From NCBI GenBank assembly GCA_946803715.1, contig CAMPET010000054.1:136429-200428 (forward strand): a stretch of DNA of 64,000 nucleotides. The letters are read 5' to 3'. The position numbers were made by a program, and so were the translations under genes. Of this stretch, positions 23,446 through 34,910 are shown in pieces (position 1 is the stretch's first letter; the number at the start of each line of letters is the position of its first letter). This DNA is from Beroe ovata. Its lineage: Eukaryota; Ctenophora; Nuda; Beroida; Beroidae. Under the pieces are notes generated by a model, which was given only the letters and a program-made list of their open reading frames with translations, was not told where the DNA came from and made no database searches.

Positions 23446-25138
23446 ATGCCTGATACCACAGCCCCCTTCGGAGATGTTATTGAAACCTTAGGTTCTGATG
23501 GGAGCACAATCGAGTCTTTCCTTTCTTTTGTTGAGGAAAATGGAGAAAATCAGTTCTTGCCTGGGGATACCTTTGCATTTCCCGGGCTCAAAGAACGGCC
23601 TGGACTCAGATTTGTCAGTTCGGAACACAAGGGGCTGGAAGAGGACAGTGACATGGGACGTATTGAAGTTATTCTGCACGTTGATAAGGCTCGATACAGC
23701 GTGGAAGATAGTGAGGAGAAAATAAAAAGTGACATAGAGGATTGGTTTCTCGATCCCGATAATTCTCAACGTCGTAAAAGATCATCGGAGAGTTTGGTCA
23801 TTGAAAGCTGTGAATCCTTCGGGTCAGAGCCGGACTACTTCAAGTACAAAGTAATGATTCTGATTGACTGCTTTATCGGCAGTGATTTGATAGGTGATGT
23901 GCAGGATTCATCGTTTTACCACAAGTTCTGGAATTATCACATGGAAAGTATAGTTAAAGAAGGAGTCTGCTATCTGGCAAATAGAATTCCATCAGTCCTC
24001 GTCACCAAGCTCAGACGGCAAGTGACTGAACTCGGTCTGAAGACCTCTATTGACTATCACCCAAATTCGAATGATATTGTACGGGATTTGGTTCATCCAG
24101 CGCTGTACCCATACATTCGCGGGGTTACAAAGATAAACAAAAAGTTATCCGGCCAAAGTTTGTGTAACCTCGAGGAGTCAATCAGAGGCATTGACTTTTG
24201 GGGACGGAAATACGAGGACTCGAAGTTCCAATGGTTACCAACACCATTCAAAATAAGTGAAAATGGTAAGTGTTCAATCCAAAGTTATATAAACAACCTT
24301 GATCGAGGTGTTTTCTCCGATTTCTACGACTCATTACAGGAATTGTTCGAAATATTCTTACCGTACTTTGAGGAAGTTTGGTCGTACTGCAAAGCTGTCC
24401 AATTTTTCGCGGGTGATGATAGCAATGAGGACGAAATTGAATCAGTTCCACCGCTGGTAAAAGAGAAGGTATCCTTCAATGATCAGACATTGCAAATCAT
24501 TGTGAAAGTTGTCGAATACACATTGCAACCTGACCAGACGTATGAAGGAGTTTGGCATGCTGAAGGAATGTCACATGAGAACATTGTTATGACAGGTATG
24601 AAATATATACTGGAAAGAATCAGTTTCAGTATTCTAATAGAGATAGGATGTTTTGAATTAATTGAGGTTTACACCCATCCTTACCCCTCAGGTATTTATT
24701 TCCTGGACAGAAATGCTAGTTTATCGGGCGGAGATTTAAGATTTAAACGACCCTTCACTGTTGACGAAAGACACAGGGTCTTTTTCAACATCCAGCAATG
24801 CCGCCCGATGGTCGTCAACAAGTTTGCACAGGATGGATTCGTACCTCTAGGTCACTTCCCAACCTCTGAGGGGATACATGCTCGTCTTTCCTAATTGTCA
24901 CATTCATAAAATTGCCAGGATGATGAACACGGATCCTTCGAGACCGAGTTCACGGAGAATAGTGGTGTTCTTCTTCGTGAATCCCGAGAAGAGAATTATA
25001 GATACGACAGATGTTGATCCGCAGCAGAACGTCATTTCTCTTGACATGGCTAAGAAATATAGATTGGAACTGATGGCCGAGAGGAAATATGACAAGGAAA
25101 AACTGAATGTACGGGATATAGAGCTCTGCGAGCACTAG
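23446..25138 (+). CDS. DUF4246 protein with an apparent one-base frame break
   Basis: The main frame runs 23446-24894; the conserved C-terminal end continues in the next frame (ATG at 24878 through 25138). Family features include SGQSLCNLEESIRGIDFWGR, FQWLPTPFKI, SYINNL, LQIIVKVVEYTL and WHAEGMSHENIVMTG. A 96-bp GT-AG intron (24596-24691), a multiple of three, is best removed so that VMTG joins IYFLDRN. Then TSEG must join MLVFPNCHIHKI, which needs loss of one G in the run near 24870. Sequencing error, polymorphism or gene decay are all possible. DUF4246 proteins resemble Fe(II)/2-oxoglutarate oxygenases; the WHAEG and HIHKI segments could supply ligands (inference). Function is unknown. Confidence 0.82.
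24596..24691 (+). other. Probable in-frame intron in the DUF4246 gene
   Basis: Starts GTATGA and ends CCCCTCAG. It contains no stop, so it reads through, but it interrupts a conserved block and encodes a hydrophobic stretch unlike the family. Removing its 96 bp keeps frame. Confidence 0.7.
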
Positions 25139-25621
25139 CTTGACAATAATACTTTATTTCATGTTTTTCATGCTGTTGCGATAACGGTTGTAGGTATTAC
25201 TGTATTAGACCTGGAAGCGAAGTTTTGACATACCGCATAGCCGGATCGCTATAGCTTTTACCTTGATTTCAATGAGATAATTATTTGATTTTTTTCTTGT
25301 GATTGTGTGAAAATTTAGAGATCAATTATTTTCATCTCTTATTTTTTATCGTGGATCCGGTTTATTGTTGTGCTGTTTAGTATACGCAATTTGACCCTTA
25401 TTTATCTAGTAGTCACGTAGTTGCATACATAATTTCAATGGCTTGTCCCTAACTGTTCTAGGATGTTAGCGTTACATGGATCAGCTGTAATAATACCAGA
25501 CACTCTGTCACGCGTTAGCACTCACGCAACATAGACATTCTCCCGGGGGTCACGTGAAAAACTGACAGAGAGAGATAGCGGCACCTATCTGGGAGAGATC
25601 TGAGATAGAGACACCTCAGAG
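25139..25621. other. Spacer between the DUF4246 gene and EXOC4
   Basis: No gene seen in 483 bp. It ends in a purine-rich leader just before the EXOC4 start codon, with an AG at 25618-25619. Confidence 0.5.
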
Positions 25622-28600
25622 ATGATGAGTTACCCTGACAACGCGGAGAACGAGTCCCATCTCCTCAATGTGATTGTCTCGCTCCAGGGTCAGGAGTTGG
25701 AGTGTGATGTCCATAGGAACAAGAGCAGGAACATCAGCGAGTTCAAACAAATTGATGCCAAGATTAACCTCCAATTGTCCGGTAAGGGCTTACGGAATAT
25801 GGACACTTCGTGAAAAGGAAGGCCCACAAAATCGAGAGCCGTGAACGAGTAACAAATTTCTTTTTTTCAGACAACCACAATGCTCTGAAAGAGATTCCAG
25901 AAGTTTATTCGAATGTCTTGGAGAAGATCAAGTGTGAGTTTCGATCTAATTTCCATGATATTTGTTTGGTATTCTATTCCGAGGTTTCCATTTTGTAGAC
26001 CGATGTTATTGTACTACTGACTGTTTCAGTTGCACAAGGAAAGATCAGGTCATGTAAAGAGAAGATAGATCGATGCAAAACATCACTGCAGTGTCAGAGA
26101 GAGGATTTGAAGAGGCTGTATCTTGATAGCGTGACAAATGGACAAATACTGGATCTTCTAGCACGAATGTAAGTTGCATTCGTTGACTTGTAACTCGACT
26201 TGAAGTTTACTTAATAGTCTGGAGTAAATTCCATGCGTATCGACTGATCTTCTATTTTCCAACGAGTGGTGATTTTTGATTCATATTGTGCTGGTAATTG
26301 ATGAGTTCGCTTTTGACCAATTGTTATTCAGAGATAAAGTCCGTGAGGTGTCGGGAATCCTTGATAACTACATCAAACACAAACACTATCAGAATGCGAC
26401 AAAACTGCTGAAGACAAATGGTATGTTGTCATGATTGACATGTCATTAGCTGGTGTAATGGCACGTCATGCACTGCCCACTTGTGTTTGTGATACGTCAT
26501 ACAATGGTGTCAATGATACGTCATATACTAGTGTCAGTGAAATGTCATACATTGGTATCAGTGATACGTCATACACTAGTGTCAGTGATACGTCATACAC
26601 TATTGCCGTCGAATTTTGCCAATCATCTCGTTCAGTGGCTCTACTCGAAGGGAATCTCTCCAGTGTTGAAGCATTGAAAGATATCAAGGAAGATCTAAAA
26701 AAGAGAAAAGACGTAAGATCCAGTATCGCTCGTACTCTTTTGCATGTTTTGGATAATTCATGGCACGGTTGAGTTAAAACCTATTCTCCCTCAGACGCTT
26801 CACTTGGAGATGATTCAGCAGTTGCAGAATCACCTCTATCTCAAGGCACCCTCAGCCAAGGAGAAAGTGCAGCTGTTCAGAAGTGGTGAGTCCAGTAGTT
26901 TTGTAGTTTTGCTACTCTCAAGATAATCGCTTACTCCCAAGATTATCGCCGACACCCTATTCAAACATAATAACCCCTCAATTCTACACAGCGTTCCCCT
27001 TTTGTTCACTGTCTCCAAACAGTCTGTACCCCACTCCTATGTACCCCCAGGTGAACCCCCCGAGATGGATAACGAGGAAGAATACGAGGACGAAGAAGAA
27101 CATCTCAACAAGGACCCTGAAGAGGACACTTACAAATTCCTGAAGCTCCTCATACAAAGTCTACAGCAGCTTGGCCGACTGGATGAGACCATTGAGGTGA
27201 GGTTACTCATGACATGTGATTTTACTAATATAGGCATAGTGGTTTGGTAGAGCTGTGTTCAGGATACCGGATAAACTTACTTTATCCTCAAGGATATTTC
27301 GTTATCCGAGGCTCTGGTCCACTTCATAGTTGTTACATGTCATCTGCCACATTGTGACAAGCTCAGGTTATAGAGATGAGTATGGAGTCTGAACTGCGCA
27401 GCATATTGAACAACACCGCTCAAGATTTGCTCTACAAGAAGAGACTCACTAACCAGATTGAGAATCAGCCAACGCTCTTCCCAGAGCTACTTGAGGAGTG
27501 CTTTGCGAAGTACCGTGCAGTTGCTGCGTCACATCACGTGGTATGTAGTACATGGAATGGTATGTGGTGTTTAACACGTGATCCATGTTGTTTTCAGCTG
27601 GGATCGTGTTTCGTGTACAAAACGAGAGAGTTACAGAATATTGTCGCCATATCTATCACCACAGGTTATCAATGCCATAGAACACTTGAGGTATGGGAGA
27701 CAAGCAAGCAGGTATAGCAACAATATTGTGTGGAGCAACATACAAACATGCGTGAGTATTATCAATTATCGTCCAATTTGCTGCGCGCGCAGTCATTGCG
27801 CGGCTTAGCTTCCTGTGTCCAAAGTTATACAAAGTACCTTATTTCGACGTACGTGCGCACGCGCGTCTCATGCATGCTTAAATTGATAATGATCTGCTTT
27901 GAAAATATGAATTTCTATGGAAGTGGTATAGAGAGAACTGATAGAGGAGTGTGTTCCCTCCTTCCTCATCCCAGACCCACTCAGGTGGAACTCTTGCTGC
28001 GGGACTACCTTGCTGTGGATGAAGACGTTGCTGCCCCACCCTCCTCAACTGCAGTTTCCTATAACCCCGTTAGAAACGACGTATCGTCCTTCTTTGCACG
28101 CAGTGGTCGACGACCTGAACGAGCACAGCATAACCTCTTCTCCTTCGAGTCTAGTGCCACTGGTAAGAGTGGCTAGAGTAATGGAGGGGGCAGATCCTCA
28201 CGATGAAATACTCAAGACTCATAACCTATCATGTTTACCCTTATCAACTTCTCTACACCCAGGCTTAACAAGATCCTCAGAGTGCAGGAACCAGCAGTAC
28301 AACAATGTTAATACCGCTACCACAGCATACGAGTTACCGGCTCTTTGCCAAAAGGTAACTCCCTGGGTTTAGGTTTGTGAAAGTACATACATTATAAACT
28401 TCCAGTTTCCACTAACATAACCACGCCCTTCTTTTACCAGAGCCCGCACAACATAACTCTGGTTTTCAAGCAGATCACAAACTTTATCAAGGAGATCAAC
28501 AATGTTATCAATATGACCGGCAGGTAAAAATCTCTTCATCGGTGTTTCTCAAATCTATTACACGGCAAGCTTTCTTCTATCGAATCATTCTTCTCCCCAG

Positions 28601-31600
28601 TCAGCTGATACCTCTGCAACACTTCCTCAATGATTTTGTGGATAACAAGTTTCTTCCAACCCTCCAAGCTAAGGTTAAACGGGACATTGCTGATGCTACT
28701 GAAGGTTTGTGAGTGATTCTCTTGATCTCGCTTTGCTCCTTTTCGACATTGATTTGCAGAGATAGAATTGTACTTGATTCTCCTTCACTTGAAATAAGTT
28801 GACGCTATGATTAGGTGACGACGTAGATTCAGTTTTATTATTACTCTAGTATATCACTTTGTAAGTGATCTCACCGTGGCCAGGAAATTCAGGTTTGAAC
28901 ATGGTGAAGTTACCTGCCAGCAAGATAGGATGGCCAAGACCTCTCCTCCAGGTAGGAATCTCCATACCCCCAAGTCTACGTAACCGTAATGAGGAACTCC
29001 CTTCCATCAACTTCCCAATGTCACGTGCTAGAAGTCACGTGCTAGAATCACGTGTTTTCTCCCTCAGGGAACACTGAAAGTGCAAGAGGAGCTTGTCGAG
29101 TTGAGATCTCTCATGAATAGGATGCCCAAATACTGTAACAAGTTCCTTGATATTATCTACGATGTGCTCAAATCATACAAGAAGATTTGTCACAATACAT
29201 TCAGCAGTACGTCAAGAGTATTATAGACAGTCATATTCTCGCGCATTGTTGTGACATTTTGATAGATAGAAAGGGGATAAGTGGATAAAATCTGAATATC
29301 ACAGATATCGTGGGTATCAACTCCTTGAACGAGATTGTGTGTCATACCTGGTTTAAAGATGAAGACTTGAAGCAGCGTATCAGGTAGTCTCATGCAAGCG
29401 TTCACACTTACTCATACTGAATATCGATATAATACCAAGATAAAAACTTGGTCATACTCAAATTCTATGGGGCTGACTGAGAATTCCAGGATGTAGGTTA
29501 TTCGCTCCCTTTTCAGGGAACTGCCACTCTGGCTGGAGATGTTTAACCCGGACAAGCCGGTAGCTGAGTCATCCACCACAAACGCTGACATTGCGAATGC
29601 TATCAATTCTCACCTAGGTGAGTTGTCCCCTATATCAATCTAACTGATTAGAGGTAGCTGGATGGTGGGATTGAGTGACGCTCCTCACTGCACACTTCCC
29701 CAGGGCCAGGCTGCACATTTCCTCACCCGCGATGTCACACTAACTGTCACCTCACCTGTAACATATCCAACCTCATGACTCAATCCGTCAATCAGCTGTG
29801 TGCTCCGCTCTTCTCACCATCTCACATCACTTCATCTCGCACATTGCGACAACAGGAAAGTCAAACATCACCAACAAGCTCTGTTACGTCACCACGAAGT
29901 ACCGTCACGTCACCAAGCAGTTTTGTGACGTCACCAAGAAGTACTGTAACGTCGCCAAGTAGTTCTGATAAGTTGGGTGATATCCGAGGAGAATACAAGT
30001 ACCGACAGTTATCTACAAAGTTAGAACGTCACGTTGTTCGGATAGAGGATGATGACACAGGCTACTCCGTGGTGAAGCAACTGACGTTTCGTGATGCCAT
30101 GGCAACGGATGTTATGGCGACTAATAGTGACGTCACGACGACATGCAGTGACGTAACAAGTGACATGTCGCGTGACAGTTCATACCATGAACTGGATTCA
30201 CTTTCGTCTTCAATCACTTCATCTGTATCTTGTAAGACATTGTTTTACTCGGTATTACATTTTCAAACACAAGCATACACACACAAGCACCCACACATAC
30301 AAGCGCACATACATGCACACACACAGTACACACACGTGCACACACGTGCACACCCACACACAGTACACACTCAGTATACACACACACNCACACACACACA
30401 CACACACACTCACACACACGCACACACACACACACAATATAACCATGAAATACAACTCATCAGGTAAGGAGATCCTGGACAAGGATGCTGTCATAGCGGA
30501 CAGTGAACGACTAATCCAGCTAGCACAACTCCAGGACAGTATAACGTGGCTGATGGAATTTGTTAACGGTTTAGTTGACAATCTCCAAGCTGACAAAGAG
30601 GTACTTGTTTCTTCCTGACTGTTGTTTGTGTCGTCATCACACCTTGTTCAAATTCATGCTATGTGTGTTCCGTGGTGATGTGAGGATGCATGTTTTGTTC
30701 CTAGAACTCATATATTATGACACTACTTTCAGCTGAATTCTCTGAAGCCCCAAGCGAGGCCTGTATCTGGCATAAGTTCTGTTATCACCCCAGCATTTTA
30801 CCTGGTATCAGTTGCTACCAGCTACCAGCTCAATGTAAACTCGGCAAAACGCATTATCCGTTGATCCAAGCCTGAAATCGCTGCAGCAACTGATTGTATG
30901 ATATCGCTGTTTCGGGAGTTTTGTAGCACAATGCAGGCCAAAGCCTGCTTCTCTCTCGCGATCATATCATTGTTTCATGTTTCCCAGTAAGCCAGCATTC
31001 TATTGTCTCATACCTGATCAACGCACTGATTTCCCATGCAAAGATTCCCCGTGCTATACTGGTCATATTCGCATGCTAGTGCAAGCCTCCCCCTCCTTTA
31101 CCCTGAGATTTGGAGCAAATCACTCCAAAGTTTCGATATAATTTGCTATGAGATAGGACATGTAATCATGATTTCCAATCTGACACACACACACACACAC
31201 ACANNNNNNNNNNNNNNNNNNNNNNNNNNNNNNNNNNNNNNNNNNNNNNNNNNNNNNNNNNNNNNNNNNNNNNNNNNNNNNNNNNNNNNNNNNNNNNNNN
31301 NNNNNNNNNNNNNNNNNNNNNNNNNNNNNNNNNNNNNNNNNNNNNNNNNNNNNNNNNNNNNNNNNNNNNNNNNNNNNNNNNNNNNNNNNNNNNNNNNNNN
31401 NNNNNNNNNNNNNNNNNNNNNNNNNNNNNNNNNNNNNNNNNNNNNNNNNNNNNNNNNNNNNNNNNNNNNNNNNNNNNNNNNNNNNNNNNNNNNNNNNNNN
31501 NNNNNNNNNNNNNNNNNNNNNNNNNNNNNNNNNNNNNNNNNNNNNNNNNNNNNNNNNNNNNNNNNNNNNNNNNNNNNNNNNNNNNNNNNNNNNNNNNNNN

Positions 31601-32655
31601 NNNNNNNNNNNNNNNNNNNNNNNNNNNNNNNNNNNNNNNNNNNNNNNNNNNNNNNNNNNNNNNNNNNNNNNNNNNNNNNNNNNNNNNNNNNNNNNNNNNN
31701 NNNNNNNNNNNNNNNNNNNNNNNNNNNNNNNNNNNNNNNNNNNNNNNNNNNNNNNNNNNNNNNNNNNNNNNNNNNNNNNNNNNNNNNNNNNNNNNNNNNN
31801 NNNNNNNNNNNNNNNNNNNNNNNNNNNNNNNNNNNNNNNNNNNNNNNNNNNNNNNNNNNNNNNNNNNNNNNNNNNNNNNNNNNNNNNNNNNNNNNNNNNN
31901 NNNNNNNNNNNNNNNNNNNNNNNNNNNNNNNNNNNNNNNNNNNNNNNNNNNNNNNNNNNNNNNNNNNNNNNNNNNNNNNNNNNNNNNNNNNNNNNNNNNN
32001 NNNNNNNNNNNNNNNNNNNNNNNNNNNNNNNNNNNNNNNNNNNNNNNNNNNNNNNNNNNNNNNNNNNNNTGTGTGTGTGTAACTGTGTGTGTCTGTGTGT
32101 GTATCTGTGTGTGTCTGCGTATGTGTGTTTGTGTGTCTGTGTGTATTGTGTGTACGTGTACTACTGTACAACCACTCGTAGGTCTCGGAACATCCTGGCA
32201 CTACAGCAAAACCTCACTAACATTACTCTGACATGTGAGTTGGAGCTGGAGAGAGCGCGCTTCTACTACGAGCTGCTCTATCAAAAACCAGAGGTAAGTT
32301 CCCACAACCCTATCCGTGTAAACTTCGTTTTATTCTATTGTAATAATACTGTATGTCATAGTCATTTTTCGATTGAAATGTCCTGATTATCACAATATGT
32401 TGCTAAGGTATATAGTATAGTCATGCCCATCTTCGACAGGAGATTTTGCGGAATATTGTGGAGCAGCAAAAACGGTTCACGAAGCCGGAGTACGTTGAGT
32501 TAATTCAGCTGTACTATAGGAGCAATCGGAACAGTAAAAACAGCAATAAGAGAACTGAAAAGCAGCTGAACATCCATCTCGTTAAGTTGAATGAGATAAT
32601 GGAGAATGAAGTAGGTGTGGTTAGTAATGGACATCATGAAGCGGATACGACATGA
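25622..32655 (+). CDS. EXOC4: Exocyst complex component 4 (Sec8)
   Basis: At least 21 exons. Joined in phase: 25622-25781, 25871-25933, 26030-26168, 26332-26420, 26636-26712, 26795-26885, 27051-27196, 27367-27540, 27665-27711, 27975-28162, 28263-28354, 28441-28523, 28601-28704, 28884-28951, 29068-29206, 29305-29383, 29517-29617, 29704-30231, 30464-30600; after the gap 32182-32293 and 32440-32655. Sec8 landmarks are CKEKIDRCKTSLQCQREDLKRLYLD, HLEMIQQLQNHLYLK, SSFFARSGRRP with LFSFES, and RNILALQQNLTNITL near the end. Sec8 is part of the octameric tether that docks secretory vesicles at the plasma membrane. Exon 29704-30231 adds a long S/T-rich insert not usual in Sec8. About 150 family residues before RNILALQQ are missing, at least partly in the 866-base gap; 30937-30986 (AKACFSLAIISLFHVS) is one weak exon candidate. 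Confidence 0.93.
26490..26612 (+). repeat. 24-bp minisatellite in an EXOC4 intron
   Basis: Four full 24-bp units and a partial fifth, consensus GATACGTCATACACTAGTGTCAGT. Each unit carries ATACGTCA, a CRE-like core. Because 24 is a multiple of three the array stays open and mimics a coding repeat, but it lies just upstream of the splice acceptor at 26634-26635 and is not Sec8-like. Confidence 0.85.
30255..30437 (+). repeat. CA microsatellite in an EXOC4 intron
   Basis: Long (CA)n with interruptions and one unresolved base at 30388, between the exons ending 30231 and starting 30464. Confidence 0.9.
31184..32155. repeat. CA/TG microsatellites flanking an assembly gap
   Basis: The left flank is (CA)n and the right flank (TG)n, that is, the same dinucleotide repeat in opposite orientation on either side of 866 N (31204-32069). 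One or more EXOC4 exons probably lie in the gap. Confidence 0.8.
31204..32069. other. Assembly gap within EXOC4
   Basis: Run of 866 N. The Sec8 protein lacks its expected segment between the exons ending 30600 and starting 32182. Confidence 0.95.
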
Positions 32656-33106
32656 TATTCATAAAAACTGGCGGGTTAATTATGCCAGAAAATGGGCTAT
32701 TGCTCTTTACGATAGTAATTAAGTGAAAACACGCAGCTCTATCTATTGTTTGATTCAATGATTCCCCATTAAAAGAATGTTAGGTTTGCAATTCAGTTTA
32801 TAAAGCGTTGTTTGTAAGAAAGAAAAGAATATTGTGTTCGTAATCTTTGTTTGATTAAATCACTGTGATTTTTCGTTGAAACTCATTTGGACATGCGAAA
32901 TTTTAATTAAATCTTTGCTCATCGATTAAGACCCAAGAGTGCAGTATCGTTGACTAAGAGATTGATAAGCTTCAATTGTAAATTGACCTGCACTGTTAAT
33001 TTCAAATATGATTATGAATTATCTGCTGCAGCTGATGATATGTATCTAATTCTGTTTTGATGCTGAAATTTTCAATTTCAATTCTTGCTTGCCACTCGCG
33101 CTGCGA

Positions 33107-33328
33107 TTTGTAGGATTTCTCCCTAGTCCCTACCCTAGCGGGCGGAATTACAATTGCGCGGCCAATGCAACGCGGCTGTGCGTCTCCTTTCTACGACTCA
33201 TCAGATCACAGAGTAGAATAGGGGCGCGTTGAAGGATTTTACCCTACCGTCGGCGCCGCGCAATTGTCATTACACTCTTGCCATGGATAAAATCTCGCCA
33301 TCAAGGGTCTAGGGTGAAATCCTACAAA
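33107..33328. mobile_element. MITE-like element with 20-bp terminal inverted repeats
   Basis: The left end TTTGTAGGATTTCTCCCTAG and right end CTAGGGTGAAATCCTACAAA match in 19 of 20 inverted positions. Similarity continues inward, for example ACAATTGCGCGG on both arms, so this is a long foldback of about 222 bp. An 18-base copy of the left end occurs at 3620-3637. No coding capacity and no clear target-site duplication were seen. Confidence 0.75.
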
Positions 33329-33337
33329 GGGGCGCGC

Positions 33338-33380
33338 GCCGCGCGCAGGAAACAGTGGACAGATAACATCCGGCAAATTA
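33338..33380 (-). repeat. Fragment of the CG-rich foldback family
   Basis: On the minus strand it reads TTTGCCGGATGTTATCTGTC followed by CACTGTTTCCTGCGCGCGG, which matches the left end of the copy at 13521 and resembles the copy at 4035. Confidence 0.55.
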
Positions 33381-33453
33381 AATGGCATTTCAACTTAATT
33401 TAATGCACCGCGAAAACAATATAATAAAACATAGCTTTGACAGTGCACCTTCC

Positions 33454-33558
33454 TTGTCAGATTTTATCTGACCTCAGTTTCTCGCGCGCGGCGCGCGCGC
33501 CTTCATCATCGGCCTTCGATGAAGGCGCGCGAGAAACAGGTCAGGTAACATCTGACAA
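33454..33558. mobile_element. 105-bp foldback element
   Basis: Two long inverted arms beginning TTGTCAGAT and running through CTGACCT, GTTTCTCGCGCG and GCCTTCAT meet at a short centre. The right arm is identical over 33 bases to the copy at 4035-4067 (inverted). It is a non-autonomous dispersed repeat. Confidence 0.75.
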
Positions 33559-33866
33559 CACCTTCCATTCTGAATAAATATAGGAAAATAGGATAGATTA
33601 AAAAAATCAAAATTTCAAATAAAAAGCACTGTCAGTCAATAGCAAACTTAATATGCAGATAGGTAAAGATTCACATTATAATTTTAAAGCAAATCAATTG
33701 TCACCTGGAGCACATGATTTTATTGTATTGAATGAATTCTGCATGCATACATCTTTTTTGTATAACTTACTTTTACCTGGGTCAGCTGAGTATTTAATTT
33801 TGAACATTTAAACTTCTGTGCTGAGATTCAAAATCACTCCAGAATACAGCCTATGCATGTTTAAAG

Positions 33867-34910
33867 ATGTTTTCAACGGCCCACAATCCTAATAAAGACC
33901 ATGAAGTTTCTCAACCTCCAAATGATAGTATATCATCAGTATCATTCTCACCTACTGCTGACTTCTTAGTTGCTGGAAGTTGGGATAATTGTGTACGATG
34001 TTGGGAAATAAAACAGGCTGGCTCAATGCTACAGTCAGAGCCTAAGGCTGAACAACAGCACTCTGGACCAGTTTTGAGCTGTTGTTGGTCAGCAGATGGT
34101 ACTAAGGTATTTACAGGGGGCTGTGACAAAAGTGTCAAAATGTGGGATCTCAATTCCAATGGCTTCACTCAGGTAGCAGCTCATGATGCCCCAGTCAAAA
34201 CAGTTAACTGGATACAAGCACCACAGTACCAATGCCTCATGACAGGGAGTTGGGACAAGACTTTAAAATTTTGGGATACCCGGCAAGCTCAACCAATGAT
34301 GACAATAAACTGTGAAGAGCGAGTTTATGCAAGTGACGTTCTTTATCCTGTTGCAGTCTCTGTATTGGCAGGAAGAAAGGTGAAAATCCTTAACCTCGAG
34401 AATCAGCCAACTGTTCACAATACTATGGAACCACCTTTAAGATACCAACTGCGTGATATTTCGATTTTCAAAAAAGATGGAAAACCATCAGGATTTGGTG
34501 TTTGTAGCATTGAAGGGAGAGCTGCTATAGAACCATTTGATAATTCAACAGCAAATAATAAGGACAAATTCACCTTCAAGTGTCACAGGTCTGGAGGAAA
34601 TGATCATAACAAACCTCAGGACATTTATGCTGTGAATGGCATAAAGTTCCACCCTACATATGGTACACTTGCAACAGTAGGTAGTGATGGGAAATTCAGT
34701 TTCTGGGATAAAGATGCACGCACAAAACTAAAAGCTGGTGAACAACTTGATAACACAATAACATGCTGTGATTTTAATTATTCTGGAATATATTTTGTTT
34801 ATGCATCATCTTATGATTGGTCTAAAGGCCATGAATTCTATAACCCCCAACAGAAAAACTCCATTTTCATCAGACAGGTCAAGGATGAACTGAAGCCAAG
34901 GAAAAAATGA
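33867..34910 (+). CDS. RAE1: mRNA export factor RAE1 (Gle2), WD-repeat protein
   Basis: A single-exon frame of 347 residues covers the whole seven-blade propeller except the flexible ~20-residue N-terminal tail of vertebrate RAE1. Family blocks include [102 protein letters not shown] and [20 protein letters not shown]1 binds the GLEBS motif of NUP98 at the nuclear pore and takes part in mRNA export and spindle function. The lack of introns, short AT-rich leader and full open frame could mean an old retrocopy that replaced the parent, or ancestral intron loss; no decay is visible. Confidence 0.97.
   Translation: MFSTAHNPNKDHEVSQPPNDSISSVSFSPTADFLVAGSWDNCVRCWEIKQAGSMLQSEPKAEQQHSGPVLSCCWSADGTKVFTGGCDKSVKMWDLNSNGFTQVAAHDAPVKTVNWIQAPQYQCLMTGSWDKTLKFWDTRQAQPMMTINCEERVYASDVLYPVAVSVLAGRKVKILNLENQPTVHNTMEPPLRYQLRDISIFKKDGKPSGFGVCSIEGRAAIEPFDNSTANNKDKFTFKCHRSGGNDHNKPQDIYAVNGIKFHPTYGTLATVGSDGKFSFWDKDARTKLKAGEQLDNTITCCDFNYSGIYFVYASSYDWSKGHEFYNPQQKNSIFIRQVKDELKPRKK

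Larger units (their letters stand above)
32656..33866. other. EXOC4-RAE1 spacer with two inverted-repeat elements
   Basis: No gene seen. It carries a MITE-like element (33107-33328), a related CG-rich fragment (33338-33380) and a foldback element (33454-33558). Confidence 0.6.

Noticed and set aside
23488-23769. Overlapping minus and alternative plus frames
   Set aside because: Shadows of the DUF4246 coding exon.
26431-26677. Repetitive protein with DTSYTSVS units
   Set aside because: It is translation of the 24-bp intronic minisatellite; the Sec8 exon starts only at the acceptor downstream (26636).
30160-30596. His/Thr-rich and Cys/Val-rich frames
   Set aside because: Products of the CA microsatellite in an EXOC4 intron.
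31036-32201. ~350-codon frames on both strands
   Set aside because: Almost wholly Ns with dinucleotide repeat ends.
33867-34910. RAE1 as a processed pseudogene
   Set aside because: The frame is complete with conserved family motifs and no disabling change; intronless but apparently functional.
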